Positions 13,715 through 26,200 of a DNA stretch of 64,000 nucleotides are shown in pieces. The stretch is from Cyanoderma ruficeps. Its lineage: Eukaryota; Chordata; Aves; Passeriformes; Timaliidae. The DNA lies in assembly GCA_008694505.1 (NCBI GenBank), contig VZDJ01004378.1, positions 5,067,014 to 5,131,013 on the forward strand, in the 5' to 3' direction. The stretch's first letter is position 1; every line of letters starts with the position of its first letter. The translations under genes and the position numbers were made by a program. Under the pieces are notes generated by a model, which was not told where the DNA came from, did no database searches, and was given only the letters and a program-made list of their open reading frames with translations.

Positions 13715-16700
13715 GGGAAGGGGGCAATCTAGTGCTTCCACAAGTTATTGACCAGGTCAGGACACAAGGCCCTACACTGGCTAAGTTGAAGTGTGGAAGG
13801 GGAAACTGTACACACTCTGTTTCAAAGTTACAGCATCAGTACATCTGGTGTATGTCACCGAAGGAACTGTTATCCAGCATGCTTGCCAAGCAGCCTTCCA
13901 ACTGCTTGTGATTTCAAACCTTGGACTGGATTCATGGAGGCTGATGGGGCCCGCTGCGGCCCTCAGGCACACAGCACTGAGGGGGAGCAGGTGTGAGCAC
14001 TGGTTCTTAGCCTGTCTCTTACCTTTATTGCTGAGGGGACACTTACGGTCACCAAGGACTCACAGCAGGCACTGAGAGTTACTCAACTGTTACTATTTAT
14101 AGCACTTTCCAAAGTGTGAAATGAAACATTTCTCCGGCTGCTGTGGAGCCAGTACCCTTTAAGCCAGAGCCTCCCGACATTTGGAGGAGTTGGATCCTGT
14201 GAATAGGGTAACCAATTCCCTGCAGATGCTACCCTTCTAAATGATTTGAATTAGAACCATGAAGGGAAGAAACCATAAGGATGCAGTTTACAGCCCCAGG
14301 AATAATTTTCCTAGTGATCTGAATCTCACTTACAGAGGCTGATGGCATATTCCATGTCTGCTGCAGCACTCTCCTAGAAGAGAAAACTGAATCCTAGTCC
14401 TAGGAAGAGTTATTGCATGAGGGTTAATTTTTTTTCCTAGACATGATGTAGAGAAAAAGTTTCTTAATACACAGCTTATGTGTATTGTGCAGAACTTTAA
14501 TATAGAGAAACCATGTCCTTTCATTAAGAGAGCTCTTAGAATTTAATTGGAAATATCAAGAACAAGTAGCAAATGTTTCAATTATTGCAGGTTTTGATTT
14601 AACAAAATAGAAAAGGTAAAAGATCCTTTCTTTTACGATTGGTTTATTAATTGTGCACACACTGCATGTACAATTTAAGGCTGTCAGAAGCGGAAAACAG
14701 AAAGAACTTTCAGCAATAAAGACAATATTAATACATTAATGATTTTTATTACTATATAGGAATAATTTCCTTCTCTAACAGATTCTATTGAGGATTATAA
14801 AGATATTTGTAACTTGCAGAACTACATAATGGTGGCACAGAGGATTTACAGCACCACTTACCTTTAAGAGATCTTTTTACATAACCACCATTTAATAAAA
14901 GTGTTCAATGAAGCTTATTGACATTTACTTTTCCCTTTGCCATACATTTATTAAGTTTGAATATAATATTCACATTAACATCAAACACATAAAATATGGA
15001 AAAGCTGGAGAGAACAGAAGACATATTTTAGTGCTTTGATGTTGATGCCAAAGTTTTATTTAAGATATTTATACATAGCCTAAAAAAGGATAATAAATTT
15101 TATTGAAAGCTCACCATACTACTAGAATTTTTAAAGTCCACAGGGTAGACTGTAAGTACCAAAAGGGAAAATTTGAAGCACTGCTGAGCAATCAATCTTC
15201 AACGGCAAAGCATGTTATTAGGAAAACACATTTAAGGTATCTGTAATTTAAATTTGATTTCTGAAAAGTGGAATGACACATGCACAACAGTTTCAGATTA
15301 GACATAAGAATGGGTTTCATTTTCTGGTTTTCTTACACAGGGATCGATTGTTTCAATGGCATAAGAGGAAGAAAAGCCTACTAAGTACAGTATGATTTAA
15401 TAATGTAAAATACGGTCAAAGGTTGACAAAAACAAAGATAATTCCCTTGAATTAAGTGTTTGCTGATTTCTACCTATTTCTACCTAGCTGAAATTAAATC
15501 TGTCTGTAGGTTTGTAGCTAGAATACGAGTAACTGAGAAAGAGGGAATAAGTACTGGTGTAGATTAAGTTTCTCTCTATTTCTCTATTCACAGTTGTGGA
15601 AGGCTAAATGATATTAGCTCTGTCTGTCTCAAAGAAAGATGCAACAGAAGATTTTTTTAAAGAATGAAATTGTTTTGGTCACTTTTAGCATTAGGTAGTT
15701 ACCATTTACTGTTAAAAATAACCAAATATGTGAATTGGAGGTTAACACTGGAGCAAAAAATTCCATTGCCAAACTATATACATATACTTTACTGTGAAGT
15801 CAGGTTTCATTTGTTCTTGATGGCATTCAATTCAGAGAAAAGCAGAGATGGGAAATTCAGCCAGCACTTTCCAAATATATATTAAAAAATTATGCAGACC
15901 TACTTTGGATTAAAGGTCTTGGGTTTAAGACTGCTCCCAAAAAGCCACATTGGAGGGTCTCCAAAGTGCCTTTACTGTAAGAGTCCTGGAGTGCAACGCC
16001 TGAGCTGAGCAATGCCAGCATGCAGAAGCATTAGAATCGCTAATGTTCCTTCTCACCATTTCTGCTTTTCGTGTGCAGTCCTCAGGGACTTCTGACAAGG
16101 AGAATCCTTAAATCCTGTGTTAGATTGGCTTACTGTCAGGCACCATTAGTCTGTTCCAATATCCTATAGCATTTATATCCGAAGAATTCTGACTTTGTGG
16201 AGATGTGTAGCCCCTCACTAGCAGATCAAGTCAAGAAGAATTGCTCAAGTTATCACTATGAGAGGAGAACTAGTTATGAAACACAAGTTACTGGGAAATT
16301 GCACCTGGCATCAGTGTATCTGATTAGGCTCTAGAAAGAAAAACATACTTTAAGGTGCTTCTCTAATATTCTGTATAAATATTCCTAAAGCTTATGAGAA
16401 GATATTAAAATCTTCCCTGTTTATGTCTCCATTATATCAGATTTTACATCCCACCTTCCAGGTAATAATTTTATCAAATAGAATCCAGTTTATTTTGCTT
16501 CAGATGTTACCGAGCTCCCTACTCAATTTGTTCCTGATATCTATTTAAAAGTTGGATGAGCCCTGCTGTTTAGAAACAAAGGTAATATTTTTAACTATGA
16601 TGAGAAAGCATTATCAGCACACTAATAATTCAGCCTTGAATATGGAATTGGTCAGTAGATGAAATTTGTGAAATCATTATTTATGCTTGCATTAACCACA

Positions 16701-17689
16701 TTTTCTGATCAACCACATTTGTTGTAACACTACCCAGGTGAAATGGATCAAAAACATTACCTTGATCACATTTTGAGATAAACCTTTGGATATTAGATCA
16801 TGCATTATCTTTCTGTCAACAGCTTTAGAAACAGTTGTTGGCAATTCATATAATCTCTTTTAAATGGTAGCTCCTTAGGACTGATATGATCACCAAGCCA
16901 AAAGATTTTATAATTTACAGATTTAGTTGTCAGATGAAATTAGCAGCACTCATATCATTAACAGTCATACACAATTAATTTCAAAATCTGCCACATGATG
17001 TTATATTAAAAGTGTGCTTCTGGCAAGTATAACTAGCATACTAATTTTTTTTTTAAAGGAAAAGGGATTTTTTTTTTTTTTTACATTTTCCAGAGAGACT
17101 GAATTTATGTTGGAGAGATAACCTACACAATTAGCACAACTCAGATGGTTCAGGTTCACTGGCAAAGTCCACCTATACTTTAGATATCTTTTAATTTGCC
17201 TACTGTTTTTGTCTTTACTGTCCGGTTTGTAATGGACAGTATTTACAGCCCAGGTGTAATAATCAAGATGAATCCCTCTTGAAAATCTTTTGGGGCAACA
17301 TATAGGATCAGTGTGCCTCTGCTAGACAACACATCTAGACATTCCCTGTTGATACAATGGATAAAAATAATTGACCTAAACATTTGAGGAGGAAATGACA
17401 GAGCATGGATTGTTGACTGTGTTTAGTATTGGGCCATTTTCATTGGCAAGTGGATTAACAGCATTATTAATGGTTAGTGTCCAGTCACATAATATGCAGC
17501 ATTTGAACTGCAGCTTAATCAATAAGGTTTTTCTATGACTATGTATTCTCTTACTCATGATCTTTCTAAGGTCTAAGACCTTACTTTGTTATACAATTCC
17601 AATGTGTTTGTTCTTAGAAAACTCTTATAAATGAACCATATGTATAGATGCACTAGGGCACTAATATAGGAAGGTAAGTCAACATTCAT

Positions 17690-17735
17690 GTATGTGCATG
17701 TGTGCATTTGTGCATGCACACACACACACATATAC
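17690..17735. repeat. TG/CA dinucleotide patch with inverted symmetry
   Basis: A TG-rich half (ATGTGCATGTGTGCATTTG) is followed by a pure CA run (17716-17730). The halves are partly complementary and could fold back on each other. Alternating purine-pyrimidine DNA of this sort can also adopt Z-DNA. Confidence 0.75.
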
Positions 17736-17984
17736 ATTGGCATGAGGCAGAAATGGTAGTGTCTTTTAGGTGTTTTGCAGCTGAATAAAAAATTATTTAC
17801 CATGAAGATATAAACCACGAGATTTATTTCTCCATAACTATCTGTGCTTGTTCTCCAGTTTTTTTTTTATCATTTTAATGAATTAATGTTTTGTTCATTT
17901 TCTGCCAGCCAAAAGGAGGCAAAGCTTAAAGTGAACAAAATTCAGCCTCTTCATATTCAAAATAGTTCTGGTGTTTCTGTCATC

Positions 17985-18120
17985 GTGAACACTGAAAACT
18001 TGATTAGAAAATATCTGGAGCAACTTGCTCTAGCTGGTTGACCCTGCTTTGAACAGGGAAAGCTAAACTAGATGATGTCAAGAAGTCCCTTCCAAAATCA
18101 ACTGTTCTGTGATTCTGTGA
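17985..18120 (+). mobile_element. CR1 LINE 3'-tail, old copy
   Basis: The last ~135 bases of a CR1 element on the plus strand. Diagnostic blocks in order are GAGCAACTTGCTCTAG, TTGACCCTGCTTTGAACAGG, CTAGATGATGTC, AGTCCCTTCC and the terminal TTCTGTGATTCTGTGA. The terminal 8-base unit (ATTCTGTG) is that of an older CR1 type rather than the ATTCTATG of the copy at 12424. It is strongly 5'-truncated and non-coding. The left edge is fuzzy, within about 20 bases. Confidence 0.9.
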
Positions 18121-21100
18121 AGTTTTCAGGGTTTTGTTTTCAATATAGCTGCTATAATGCATGAGCTATTTTTGATTATACAAGAAAAGAGATAGTCAAT
18201 TGGAAAGTTAATATGGAGTAGTCATAACCTATTTCCAGAGAAGTGAAGAACAAAACAGAGGAACTATTATAATAACTTGCAATGAACTGGAGACTGTATA
18301 GACTTAAAGAAGTATTTTGATGGAATAAGCAATCCATTTTCTGCATTCTAACTAACATTTCTGGAAATCATGCTGTTGAAATATCAAATCCCCTTATTAC
18401 AAAAATAACACAGAAGTGAACAGAGGCATTGTCCTATCAGAACACTTTCTGTGAAAGACACAGCACTTAGGTAGACATATACTAGAGAGAGTTCCAGTAA
18501 TGACATTCAGATGCTGGCGAAGTGTAAAAGTCATCTTTGCCAAAAAAAGCTATGGAATCAGATATAAAACAACAAAAATCCCAGCCAACCAAACACCACC
18601 CACCCATCCCTCTCTGCCTTTCTAGAAAATGTAAAGGAACCAAGAACGATTCTGACAGAGGGAATTCTTTTTCAAAGAAAATGTTAGAAATTTCTTGAAA
18701 TACATAGAAACATTTTGTTCTGTCAGTCCAAATATTAGGTCCAGATCTGCCAAGTTTATTTGCTTTCTGCCAGCTAGTGATGGACTTATTGTTATGAAAT
18801 TACTCTTACATCGTTAGAAGGAAGGAAACAGCTGGTACTTTTCTAGTTGTCTCCAGAGAAAATATCACTGTAAAAATGATATTACTGACAGGCACATGCA
18901 AGGGAGTGGGAGTGTTGTGTGGAACAGAATGTTACAGTAGTGTTTTTTTGTCTTTAAAGCTTCAGCAGATTTATTCAGCTTCCAGTCAGAGAGCTTGCCA
19001 GGGGTTTTTTGTCACTGTAGAGTCTTCAAATCAATTTAATGTTGTTGCTGTGTTTTGTAGTTTTGCTAAATTAGAAGGTGTTTGGAAGCCCACTGAAATG
19101 ATGATGGATAATCACAGAACTGATAAAATGAATGCCAGTATGAGCATGTAAGTAGGTAGGCAACCACTGTAGACTAATTAAGCACTCCTTTGTGGTCTCA
19201 ACAGCACAGTACTGCTTACTGCTTAATTTGTCTAAGTTACACTTAAAAGTTTAAAGTCTAGATAGAGTAGTACAGCAATTAGAGTTTCAAGGACATTCCC
19301 TATTCTTCCAAAGGAGAATGCTAGGGCTGTGAAAAACATTTTTTACAGGTAAATCTTAGAGTTTGAGTGAATCATGTGATTCATTGTTATCTTTCATCAT
19401 GGAGGTCATTTGCTGAGACAGTCTGAATCACAAGAAGAATATTATTGGTTCTCAACACTTTTTATCTTTGATTATAGATATGGCAGAGATTATCCAAATG
19501 TAACACCCAGTTACCTAAAAGAAAGACAGAGTGCAGGCATGTAAAATTAATGAGGTTTTTTGGATACTTTAACCTAAATATGCCAATGAGTAGGTAGATC
19601 AAAAGACTACAGCCTTCATCATGCTTCAGCTAGGTTAGGTAGATGAAGGCTAGATTGGAAGGCAGACAAGGGTGACAATTGTCTGTGGGAAACTAATAAT
19701 TAAGAGAAACAGCGGAAGCAAAGGAGGCTAAGATACAATAGCAAGAATTGTAATTCTGGGTTTTTGAGCGTGTATACATCCAAACACTTTAGCCTTTACC
19801 AAGGAGGGATGGCCAGCTCAGTTTTATGATTGTCATTCCTATTACTCTATTTTTCTTTTGGGATACATGAGTATATCATACTAAAATGAGGAAAGAATCT
19901 GGATAGAGTCAGGTGAGCTACATAGGAACTGAGTGTCAGATTGAGTAATTTTTTTTGGAAAGGTCATTACATTCTGCTATCAATACCTACTGTTTTGCTT
20001 TGTTGTTTTTCTTGTGTTTCTTTAGTAGCTTAATTTGCTTCATCAAGTCCAAATGATGTGTTAAATCATTTGATGCTGTGTAATATAAGGTATTTGTTAC
20101 CTACAGTTACCTGTATTGCTATATAAGATCGCAGAAACAGTATAAATATTTTACTTTTTTGAACAATTAAGACCTAATGAGGGGACTCTTAAACATTCTG
20201 AGTAATTACTCCCTCTTTTGAATGAGATATTTAAAGGCTCTGTTTGTAATTGATTGCTGAAATTTATTTAAAACATATTGTCCCTTTCCTTTGCAGTCAG
20301 TCACTACTGACTGAATTTATATTAAGAATAAAGAAGTGGAACTTAAATGTGAATCTCCACTTGACACTTCCTGCCCCTACTTAAGGTTGTCATATGATGA
20401 CTCAGTGCTGCTTTCATGAAGATTTGGAAAAACAGAAGAAAACCAGACAACTATGTCTCTAAGAATTACATTCTTAAGTGACGATGTTACTTGGCTTTGT
20501 TTAAAATAAGGCATTAATATTTTACATCAAAACAGGCCCAAGACCTGTTTTCATGGTCCCCGGTCAGTGGGCTGATTTTAAAGGGTCAATTTACAAAGCT
20601 CATAATGGGATTTCACACATACTGCCTAATTATTTTTCTGAATGGCATTTTATTGTATGGTCTTTATGTTTCTGCACTCATAGAAAGAATTAAAATAAAA
20701 ACTGGAATAATTCAGAGGTCAGTTGTGTTCAGCTATGTAATAGGTCAACAATACATTGACCTACTAATCTACAATAATTAGTATTGAAAAAGTACTGATT
20801 AACAGTACTGATAACCTTTTTTTCTTAGAGAACAGTTAGAAATTGAGGGTATTTATTTTATCGTTATAACTAAATGAAAAAGAAACACAGCATGAGTAGA
20901 TGCTTTTTCACAGGTGACAAGTCTTGCCACAGAACAAGAGAAATCCACATAAAAAGCTTGTTCAGATGGAAACCAAATTTTGAAAAACAAAAGCAGAAAA
21001 TGTTAATATTGTTTGTATTTAAATCTTCAATTAATTTTAAAAATACCCATGAACTTTTTAACACAAGGATGTAAATGTGTGAATAACACCATTTTTGATA

Positions 21101-22289
21101 AAATTAATAAATGATTACTTAAAAAGTAATATAGGTAACGTAAGAAGACACTTATGAGAATTCTTTCTGTGACCATTACAATAGGAAATTCATATTTTTA
21201 TTCTGAGAACTTAAGGTACTTCTTATTCTTTTTTGTATTGTTGACATCTCCAGATGCACATCTTCATCATATTGCATCAGTATTGAATTTTTCTGGTGAT
21301 GTCTCTTGCATGAGACTGAAAAGGCTGAAAATGGCTGAGGTAGCAAAGGCTGAAAATGGCTGAGGTATTGCCTGTGCTCTACATAGGTTTTAGATGAGTG
21401 CCCACTAATTTACTTTGCAACATTTGCCTAGTTCCCATTCTTTTCTCTTTTGGAATCAATAGAAAACAAAGGTGACACAATGAAAATATTTTCCAGCACT
21501 TAAACAGCATCTTAATTAACATTCAGGAGTTTCAGCAATGGCTGCTAAATAAATATTTTAAAAGATGCAAATGGAATCCTTTCATGTGAAGTCAGAAGAT
21601 TACCTATTCAGAAAGAAAAATCAATCTTTTCAGTAAAGTCAGCATAAGTTTTGTTAGTTTGAAGTCATTATGTTTGGTTTAAAAGACATGAGGCTGTACT
21701 GAGTTTTGAGATGCACTCACCAAATGACTATTTTTTGGTGTTTGAAAATGTAAATAGGAAATGGCCCACTTGATTCAGTTTAAAAAATTGGCCTGATAAG
21801 TTCTGTTTCATTTCTGGGTTCTTTGGTTCAATGGACAGGAATTCAGAAGTGAACAGTGCTGGGCACTGCTCTCCCACTGAAACAGAACTTGAAGAGTCCC
21901 TATTGATGAATCAATTTGTTTATGCTTTTAGAATGTTGCTGCCATGTTTTCTAGAGCAGCTTCATTTCTCAGCAGAGTTAAACACTTTGCATTGTGTAAT
22001 TAGAAATTGTGTTCCATTTAGGATCTTGTAATTTTGTTGCTATGAAATATCATAAATGCATGCTTGTTAAGTCTTTTGTCTAATGTCAAAAATCATAGTC
22101 AGAACATCAGGTAATAAAATTAACACCACAGCAGTGCCACCACTTCAGGTGCAGCTCATTTCCAGGCCATTCAGCTTGGAAGAGAACCCAGCAGCCCTCT
22201 AGGCCTTCTGGTTGCTGAAAACAGACTCCTCTGTGAGGTAAGAGCAGGAACCAGCTCCACTGCTTGGATGTCCCCATGGGACTTGATTG
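18121..22289. other. unique AT-rich non-coding DNA
   Basis: No gene or transposon recognised. It contains one short tandem duplication (21320-21367). The stretch 18876-19151 has a 92-codon open frame on the plus strand that resembles no protein; the DNA there is T-rich and looks more like non-coding sequence. 22130-22289 is a little richer in GC and may be further, unrecognisable CR1-derived sequence flanking the fragment that follows. Confidence 0.55.
21320..21367. repeat. 25-bp tandem duplication, 1.9 copies
   Basis: The unit AAAGGCTGAAAATGGCTGAG plus GTAGC (21320-21344) is followed directly by 23 identical bases of a second copy (21345-21367). The copies show no mismatch, so the duplication is recent or protected from drift. 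Confidence 0.88.
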
Positions 22290-22530
22290 TTCCTACTATC
22301 CAGCCTAAGCCTCTCTTGACTCCACTTGTCTGCTGTTGCTCATTCTCCCACCATACATCAACGGGAATCTTTTGGTTCTGCCTATTTTGGTAACTTCCCT
22401 TCATGTGTTGGGGAGGTTATATCATACAACAGCTATTCAGTCTTTTATTCATGAGGCTGAAGAACTTTTTACTCAGCAGTTTCTCTTTACAAGACAAACA
22501 CTCCTGTCCTTTGATCAGCTTGGTGGCTGC
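22290..22530 (-). mobile_element. CR1 LINE fragment, 3'-ward half (split by an LTR)
   Basis: Read on the plus strand this matches the reverse complement of the CR1 3' region: CCTACTATCCAGCCTAAGCC (the 'cctaatatccaacctaaacc' block), GGGAGGTTATATCATACAAC, TCTCTTTACAAGACAAACAC, and CCTTTGATCAGCTTGGTGGC. The element lies on the minus strand, and its sequence resumes after the LTR at 22966. The expected 3' terminal part with the ATTCTATG octamers is not visible on the left, so the copy is truncated at, or has decayed beyond, about 22290. It is non-coding. Confidence 0.85.
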
Positions 22531-22965
22531 TGATGCCTTGAGAGGTTACCTAGAACAGAGGTTAGATGGTGTTAAAGAAATAAAGTAGGTATTTATTAAA
22601 AAGGCCTCCAAAGATACATCTTGGGCAGTACAAGAGTCTGGTGAGGCTACATCCAAGATGGATGCTCCATCACACATTTTCACACTTTCATAAGTTTTGG
22701 TCCATTTACATATTTGGGTTAAATGTCCAATTACAGCTTCAGGTTATGAAGTCCCATCCTCCCAGTTTGCTCTCCTCAATTTGCTGTTGTTTATACTTTT
22801 TGGGCCTGAAGCTGTATCAGTGTCATTGGTTCTCAGGCTGGAAAAGGATTGTTTTGTCTAACTAAACTGTGAGGAGAACTTGCTAGCACTTTATATGAAG
22901 TTCAGAGTTACATACTAGTGCAGTACAGAATCTGGAAAATATGAAAGCTAAAACTTAAGGCATCA
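22531..22965 (-). mobile_element. solo LTR of an avian endogenous retrovirus, 435 bp
   Basis: The element starts TGATGCC and ends GGCATCA, a perfect 7-base terminal inverted repeat with the canonical TG...CA ends. It is flanked by the direct repeat CTGC (22527-22530 and 22966-22969), a 4 bp target duplication. On the minus strand it has a polyadenylation signal AATAAA (22592-22597) placed as expected downstream of U3, and a weak TATA-like position near 22690 (read as ACTTATGAAAG). There is no primer-binding site, gag, pol or env nearby, so this is a solo LTR left by recombination between two LTRs. The sequence resembles an LTR I associate with songbird genomes; I do not give a Repbase name. 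A 4 bp duplication is usual for class I (ERV1-like) elements, whereas ERVL and ERVK usually leave 5 and 6 bp, so ERV1-like is the better guess. Confidence 0.9.
22592..22597 (-). promoter_or_regulatory. LTR polyadenylation signal AATAAA
   Basis: TTTATT on the plus strand reads AATAAA on the minus strand, inside the solo LTR and about 60 bases before its 3' end (22531). The position fits the R/U5 part of a retroviral LTR and supports the minus orientation. Confidence 0.65.
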
Positions 22966-23262
22966 CTGCTCAGCTGAACTTGTACGAGTTTATCAGTGTC
23001 TTTCCCCAAACTGGATGCAATAGTCAAAACTGCTTCAGTGCTGTAGCTGCTGAGTACAGAGGGAAGGTCTCCTCCCTCAGCCTCCTGGCTATGCTGTTCA
23101 TAATACAATCTAGGATAATGCTGGCCTTCTCAGCTGCCGTGGCACCCTGCTGCCTCCTGTTTAGCTTGTCCTCTGCTGAGACCCCCACATCCTTGTTTGC
23201 AGAGCTTCTCCCCAGCCAGGCAGTCCCCAGACCAAGCCTCAGATGGGTAATTCTTTCCCAGC
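22966..23262 (-). mobile_element. CR1 LINE fragment, 5'-ward half (split by an LTR)
   Basis: This continues the CR1 copy interrupted at 22530. Reverse-complement CR1 landmarks run in order: GCTGAACTTG..TTTATCAGTGTCTTTC, CAAACTGGATGCAATAGTC, GTGCTGTAGCTGCTGAGTAC, CTGGCTATGCTG.., CTAGGATAATGCTGGCCTTC, and ACCCCCACATCCTTG. With one copy of the CTGC duplication removed, the two halves join without loss. The right-hand (5') end near 23262 is the usual CR1 5' truncation. A 97-codon frame overlaps it on the plus strand but is antisense to the element, not a gene. Confidence 0.9.
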
Positions 23263-26200
23263 TGCTGGGTTGATAACTGAGGAATTCTGCTAGCTAGTAA
23301 AACAAACATCCCCAACAAGATTCTTTTATGTAAATCCCTTAAAATGGAAGTAGCTTTAGTACAAGTATTTTAAGAAGTCCTGCTAAATATAATGAGATAG
23401 AAGCTCAATATTTTTGTATTTTTTATGTTGTAGTCTCCATGCAGGAGTGTCTGAATCTTGTGAGGCATCCTGTTGGTGGGCCAGATGAACTCAAAAGTAG
23501 GGAATGCACAGTTGAGGAATATGCCATGTTTTCTTAATAGCTAACAAGATCATTGTATTAGCTACAGGTAAGGAGGATATAAAATAAAGAGAACCAGCTT
23601 CCACCTGTTTTCTTCCATAATTTATAACTGAAGTAGGGAACATAACATCATCAATCCCAAAACACTAATCTTTTTTTCCCTTTGTTTCCATTTAAAATAA
23701 CCTAAGTATATGCCTCCTTGAAAATCATTTCTATTACTTTTTCAGCTCAATATATTCACAGTACCACTGTCCTCTATAAAAAAATATTTGTCACCAGCTG
23801 TTCTATACATTATTTGTCTTGAGTATATTGTGTAAAAATACAAACTATCTCTAAACTAGTATTTAGAGTACTTTTCCTAAGTACATTTCCACTTAAAGGA
23901 GAGTACAATTAATAATTTTAAAACATGACTCACCAAGGCTAGTTTTAAGAATTCCTAATTAAATACTTTCCATTTGTCATGAACTAACAGGTTCGTTTCA
24001 ATGTTAGTTATGTGAAAGGTTTTAGGGATCTAAAGTACGAGACATAGATGAAAATATTACCTGCTTTCTAATGTGCAGGCCCCTCCAGCTAGGGACATGA
24101 AATACTTGGTTTTACATTCATTACCTCAAATCATCTTGCTCAGATCATTTTGCTAAAGGACTGCTATCATTAGATCTGCAAATTTTGTTATGTATTGCTG
24201 GAGAGTGTTTGTCTAAATTAAACATTTATAAATAGAATTTGATTTATTTTCCTCTGGGATATGCACAAATACGTGTAACTCATTTTTCTGTCTGCTTCTG
24301 TCAACTTACTCTTCCTGTAGTCCACCCCAAATTGGCCTTTGTAATAAGAGAACTTACTGATTCTTGGATCAGTAAAATCTGAAAGATGCAAAACTGAAGA
24401 TGCATAGTGCGAATGTAGGTAGGAATAAGTGTGTATAGGTGAGGCAGGATCAAGGAAAAATTCCTGTACACATTTGTGTGTTTGTGTATGTGTGTGCCTG
24501 GTTCGTGGTGCCATGGCAATATTATGGACTCAGAGCTGCCCTGGTCAAAGGGAAGGGGAAAGTCTGTGAAATCTCAGACCCAATGGATTTTGTCAGTCCT
24601 TAACACTCACCACTGATTTATGGGCTAGGCAGATCAGGACACATTGTCATGGCTTACCCACAAAAATATAAAGCCAGAAAAAATGGAGTTCCTCAGGGCA
24701 GATCCATATTGTTTTTATATAATGGGAACAGGAATTCTCTGAAATGAAGAGGTCTGAGTAGACGTGAAATGAAGAAAATGGGATAAAACATGTAGAACAT
24801 GTAGAACAAGAGGAAAAAGAAAAAAAGAGAGGAAACAGGGCTCCCACCCTGGGAAAAGGAGGAAAACTCCTCACTAGTGGCCAGTGTTATAGGTTGGCAG
24901 CTCTCCTCTATGGGAGCTGGGAAAGATGCGGTATTCCTTTGCATGCTATAACTTTTTGGCCAAATTTTACTAAGGGGGGGATGTGCTATTCAGTCAAGGA
25001 CAGTAGTATATATCAATCATTTCACAGGCAATATTCAGAAGTCACACTTCTCCTTTTCTCCTCTTGCACACAGTGTTTTTAGCTGAGTAGGATGAAAAGT
25101 GGTGGACTCCGTAGGGCTGGTGAAGCTATTTTCCAATTTTTTTGCTCTGGTGATTCATTAAAACAGTGACTTTGTCTCTTGAGAAATTTACCTTGCTAAG
25201 AGGTATGATCTCAGGGCACAAATTTGCTCTATTATGCCTGTATATGTTTCCACTTCTAGCACAAGACATAAGATCTAATGAATAGGAATTTATTGTTTGA
25301 TGTCTCAAAGAATTAGAGGAATTGGTATTGAAAGATGACAGATATAATAACTATTCTTATGGTTGCACATTACTGGGCCTCTTACTTTAGATACTGCCTC
25401 GTCTTCATCTGGCTTCAAAATCAACCCCATATAAGCAAAATGTAAAGTCACCTTGTATTTTCTCTCTTTTTTATCTCAGGCTGGATAGTTTAGTCAGATC
25501 AAGACATCTGAACCTGATTTACTTGTGAGAAAGTTTTCCAACTGTCAATCTGCAAAGAAGTATAACTACAGAGCAACTTTATTTTATCTTTCAGAACTTT
25601 TCATTTGAGGATATATAATTGTAGTTCTTAAATATATATAGCATTTCTGTCTCTCTGCTAATGTGGTACTTTAATATCAGGCTATTTTGTGAACAAGGTC
25701 TAACATTAAAAGAAATTTGACTTAAAAAATTAATCTTGCTTTGGGCAAGATATTATGGAAGAGGAATGTGTGGAAAATCAAAGAATAAGGTAGGAAAAAC
25801 CTCCAAGAAAAAATCTAAATGTAGGTAATCTTCATTTTGCTTTTATGATATAGGCAGATAGATTGGGTGATCCAAGATGACTCCCGGTCTTAAATTTTGA
25901 CATTAAAAAGACATTAAAAATTTTGGGGTAGTAGTCCATAGAAATCACAAGGACCATCAGCTGGGCAGTAATGGGAAGTCTGTGTGTGGAAGATCAGCTT
26001 GAGAAACAGAGTACAGCTTCAAAGTTCTGTAGCACAACCCCTAGGCTTATTCCTGCAGGTCGCATGCTTCATTATGTCCAATACAGAGCAAAGCTGAAGC
26101 CTGACAAATGACTATCCTCTGCTTTCCTTTGCGCCAAGACTTTAACATTGTGCAGGATGAATTAATGTTTTCTGAAAGACTTTCATTGGCAGATATTGAT

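Larger units (their letters stand above)
12689..17984. other. unique non-coding DNA
   Basis: I see no gene. The stretch 13669-14075 is a little more GC-rich and carries several overlapping open frames of 60-94 codons in three frames, none recognisable. The remainder (14100-17980) is AT-rich and featureless apart from T-rich tracts at 17045-17085, where runs of 9 and 14 T occur, and a TG/CA patch at 17690-17735. Confidence 0.6.

Noticed and set aside
22980..23273. 97-codon open frame on the plus strand
   Set aside because: It is antisense to a minus-strand CR1 fragment and is explained by that element.
24646..25090. Possible third LTR beginning TGTCATGGCTTACC
   Set aside because: The left edge resembles the LTR at 40285 and the sequence is partly GC-richer, but I found no matching right end, no target duplication and no shared internal blocks.
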